From Acorus gramineus (lineage: Eukaryota; Streptophyta; Magnoliopsida; Acorales; Acoraceae), in NCBI GenBank assembly GCA_030737835.1, contig JAUJYN010000015.1:62001-126000 (forward strand): 64,000 bases of DNA, written 5' to 3'. The first letter of the stretch is position 1, and the number at the start of each line of letters is the position of its first letter. The notes below the pieces were generated by a model, which saw nothing but the letters and a program-made list of their open reading frames with translations, ran no database searches and was not told the origin of the DNA. Made by a program: the position numbers and the translations under genes. Below, in pieces: positions 61,561 through 64,000 of this stretch.

Positions 61561-61654
61561 TACACCACGTGCTTTAGCACGTGCATGGTAACTAGTATAT
61601 ATGTATGTATATAATGGTGTTATTTACATCCCCAAATGCAATCAGATTGTTCAC

Positions 61655-61840
61655 GTGTTTTAGTTTTTTAAAAAATAGTAAATCTTGTCCCATAATATAT
61701 ATATTTTGATGAAATATGTATATCGCTCCATTTCGAATTGAATTGATTTATTTTTAGCAAGTGTAATTTTTTTAACGAGGTATATAACTCGTATACTTGA
61801 CTAAATGATTAACGAGGTATATGTGACTGCATTTTGGGCG
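61655..61840 (+). mobile_element. Diverged copy of the 279-bp MITE family
   Basis: It keeps the order of family words: a TTTTTTAAAAAATAGTAAA start, TTGATGAAA, GAATTGAATTGATTTATTT, TAGCAAGTGTAA, and two ACGAGGTATAT repeats. The terminal repeats and duplication are not clear. Confidence 0.55.
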
Positions 61841-63042
61841 GTAAAGAGGATGCATGTAAAAAATCATGCTCCTAGATCTATCCTTATCACACATGATTAA
61901 ATCAAAAATAAAAGTCTACTCTAAAGAGATATTTTTGGGGGAAGAAATTTGTAGTGTGCATTTCTAAATTTTCAAAAAACTTAATTATAATGGAATTTTA
62001 ATCTCAGCAGATATTGGCCATACCAAAAATTTTGATTTCACAAAATTTCATAAATCCCAATTTAGAAACACTGATTAATAGTGTGTGTGTGTATCTTCCA
62101 TCTGGAAGCTCTGGAATTAATTTCACATATGGGAAATGTTAAAATTCCAGTATTTAAAAAAAATATATAAAAAAATCTCTTAGCCTGATTGACCTTTTCT
62201 TGTTTACATTTTTGTGTTATCTAGCAATCTGGTCAACATTGTGGCCGGCTCCTGTCAGTTAGCATGTTTTGATGAGTGGTTTAGTCCTGCTCTTTACATT
62301 TGTTTTTTCTTATTCAGTTTTCCAGAATACCCGCTCCAACTGCCCACCGAAAAAAAAAAAAAGGTTCGATTGAATTGGAGGAAAGTGTTATTGTTTGCGC
62401 TAGGCCATTTTAATCTAAACGTTCCTCTGTTACTATCTAATAAAAGAAATCAAACAGTAATCTACATGGAGGGGACAAAATCACTGAACCGAATTCGAGT
62501 TATGAAATCCGTCCGCTCCACTCTTGTTCAATTGCTAGGTATGGGCTGTCAGCGATACCTCGAGCATCGTGAACACGGAGAGGGGGTGACCAGGAAAATA
62601 CCCTCCGAAGCCCAAATCAGCCAATTAGAAATCTAGGGTTTGTTGAAAAAAAAGTTTTTCACACACCTCAGAGCTAGTTTCCGTTGGCTAGTGATGCCCT
62701 AAGATCAACGATCAATCTCTCCCCGATCAGATGGATGGGGAGAGATCCCTATAGAGATTTCTAATCTGAGTAGGATTAGGGGATCTGTATTGATAGCCCC
62801 CAAATCATATTGAGATTTGGTCTTATCATTGACTTCGAATCTTATGGACATCGGCTACAAGTGGGCTGATGGGCCAGACACACGGATCGTTGGCTATTAG
62901 GGTCGTGGGCTTTTGCTAATCGGATTGTGGGCCGTGGACACATGATGCAATGTCATTGGACTTGGAAAATGACTCCTACACTATAAAAAAAAAAAAAAAA
63001 ATCAAACAGTGGAGGATGTCCATTTTGTGACATAAGATGAGC
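61841..63042. other. Intergenic stretch, possible LTR remnant
   Basis: No host gene supported. From about 62530 to 62950 the less AT-rich text (GAGAGGGGGTGACC, then ACCCTCCGAAGCCCAAATCAG) has the look of an LTR leader, but no second copy, primer site or coding part is present in the window. Confidence 0.3.
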
Positions 63043-63260
63043 ATTCTTTTTCAAAAAATGATACATCCAATTCTATAGTCCTCAAGTGTTTTGATTTTTT
63101 CAAAATATATATTCGTCTAATGGAAGACATACTAGAAGTATGTATAGTATATATTTAAAAAAAATTCAATTTTTTATACACTAGTAGAATATGTATATAC
63201 GCTGAGACAACCTCTAGTCTATAGATGGACTACAAAATGGATGAGTTTGTGAGCACCCTT
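63043..63260 (+). mobile_element. Diverged copy of the 279-bp MITE family
   Basis: It shares ATGATACA, CCTCAAGTGTTTTGATTTTT and a CGTCTAATG word with the intact copy at 21593, and ends near GAGTTTGTGAGCACCC, reminiscent of the AGCAGCACTC terminus. Ends are approximate. Confidence 0.5.
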
Positions 63261-63319
63261 CTATTTCACATGATCCGAAGCAACTAATGGAAAAAAACAT
63301 AAAAAAAAATGCATATAGC

Positions 63320-64000
63320 CTAGTGAAAGTTTGCTTATATCCATATTGATATTTTTTTTTTTTGAAAATCCATATAACCCCCTAATTGTTTAGATTATAT
63401 TGATATACCCTTACCGTTAACACCTTTAAATTGGGGTGTGATTAACTTAACTATACATGTTTAAATTATCTTTTTACCCTTGTCACCTTCACCTGCACCT
63501 AAGGGAAAATGCATAAAACCCTCTTAAAATTTGCGAAGATCTATATTGGCCCCTCATCTTTTTGAACTTCCATATAACCCCCTATATTTTCTCATGGATT
63601 TTTAGGCCCTTGAACTAATTTTCTGTCAAATTTTAAGGAATATTCTGGGTATATTATATCCATCTAAATGTGTTTGTCCAAATCATTTCATGAGATTTAA
63701 GAAAAATTCAATATGATATCTCTAAAGTAACTATAAAAGGTGATATGAATTAAGCGCGTAATTTCATGGGGTTATATGGATAAAAGAAAAATGAGGGGTC
63801 AATATGTATATTCGTAATCTTTCATAGGTTATATGAATATATATTTTCAATAAGTAACAGAATATTCAATGAATATACTTTCTAAATTGACTATAATTTA
63901 ACTTAGGGTTTTTTTTTTGCTTAATCAGGGAAACTTTCAGGGGGCTATATGGATTTTTAGAAAAAAAAGGAGAAGATATGGATATAAGCAAACTTTTAGA
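63320..64000. mobile_element. Nested foldback element, cut by the window end
   Basis: The left arm (AAAGTTTGCTTATATCCATA at 63327, then AATCCATATAACCCCCTA) is mirrored at 63920-63998 (TATGGATATAAGCAAACTTT). Inside it a second inverted pair, about 63503-63590 and 63765-63840, shares TTGGCCCCTCAT-like and CCATATAACCCC words in opposite directions. The right terminus may lie past 64000. No coding capacity. Confidence 0.65.

Larger units (their letters stand above)
52619..61595 (+). mobile_element. Non-autonomous Helitron carrying two family A solo LTRs
   Basis: The candidate 5' end is A|TCTATTACTTACTTATTA at 52619. The 3' end is canonical: stem CACGTGC (61566-61572), loop TTTA, stem GCACGTG (61577-61583), eight bases, CTAG (61592-61595), then T. 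Setting aside the solo LTRs at 52745-55313 and 55399-58508 leaves about 3.3 kb of AT-rich DNA with no Rep/helicase coding signal. The 3' end is well supported; which of the three 5' ends belongs to it is inferred. Confidence 0.6.

Noticed and set aside
62214-62636. A 140-codon open frame
   Set aside because: It starts in low-complexity AT-rich DNA and crosses an A run. The second half overlaps text that looks like a decayed LTR leader. No domain seen.

Overview
This window is plant nuclear DNA. The evidence is one intron-rich host gene for a plant-specific receptor-like cytoplasmic kinase (universal-stress-protein domain plus coiled coil plus kinase), surrounded by Ty1/Copia and Ty3/Gypsy LTR retrotransposon fossils primed by initiator-Met tRNA, a Helitron, a LINE tail and several families of small inverted-repeat elements. 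A flowering plant, possibly a monocot, fits; the sequence alone does not settle the lineage. No rRNA, tRNA or CRISPR was seen.

Layout. 1-12053: a Tat-type Ty3/Gypsy fossil whose 5' LTR was split by a younger non-autonomous Ty3/Gypsy element (called family A here; 421-10082, LTRs about 3.27 kb, target duplication ATAAA), followed by a 5'-truncated LINE tail. 12054-21049: the only well supported host gene (13251-20100, + strand, seven exons, predicted 793 aa), with AT-rich flanks. 21050-33459: a minus-strand Ty1/Copia fossil whose integrase region holds a family A solo LTR (24423-31057), which itself holds a second family A solo LTR in the opposite direction (24727-28027). 33460-40993: sparse intergenic DNA with a third solo LTR (34975-38066), a possible Ulp1-type protease scrap and degenerate minisatellites. 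40994-50990: a second Ty3/Gypsy family (family B), where a full minus-strand element sits inside an older forward LTR fragment of its own family. 51121-61595: a small inverted-repeat element, then tandem Helitron 5' ends leading into a non-autonomous Helitron that carries two more family A solo LTRs (52745-55313 and 55399-58508). 61596-64000: AT-rich DNA with more MITE copies and a nested foldback element cut by the window end.

Family A dominates: one element with two LTRs and five solo LTRs, every one with a perfect 5-bp target duplication visible. Its LTR has an unusual architecture. A CpG-rich core is bounded by splice-like donor and acceptor signals that recur in all copies, followed by a small exon-like island, a second donor, and a second acceptor near the LTR end. 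Nesting order gives relative ages: the Copia and Tat elements and the Helitron are older than the family A insertions they contain. A 279-bp MITE with 9-bp duplications entered each Copia LTR separately, after the Copia element had inserted.
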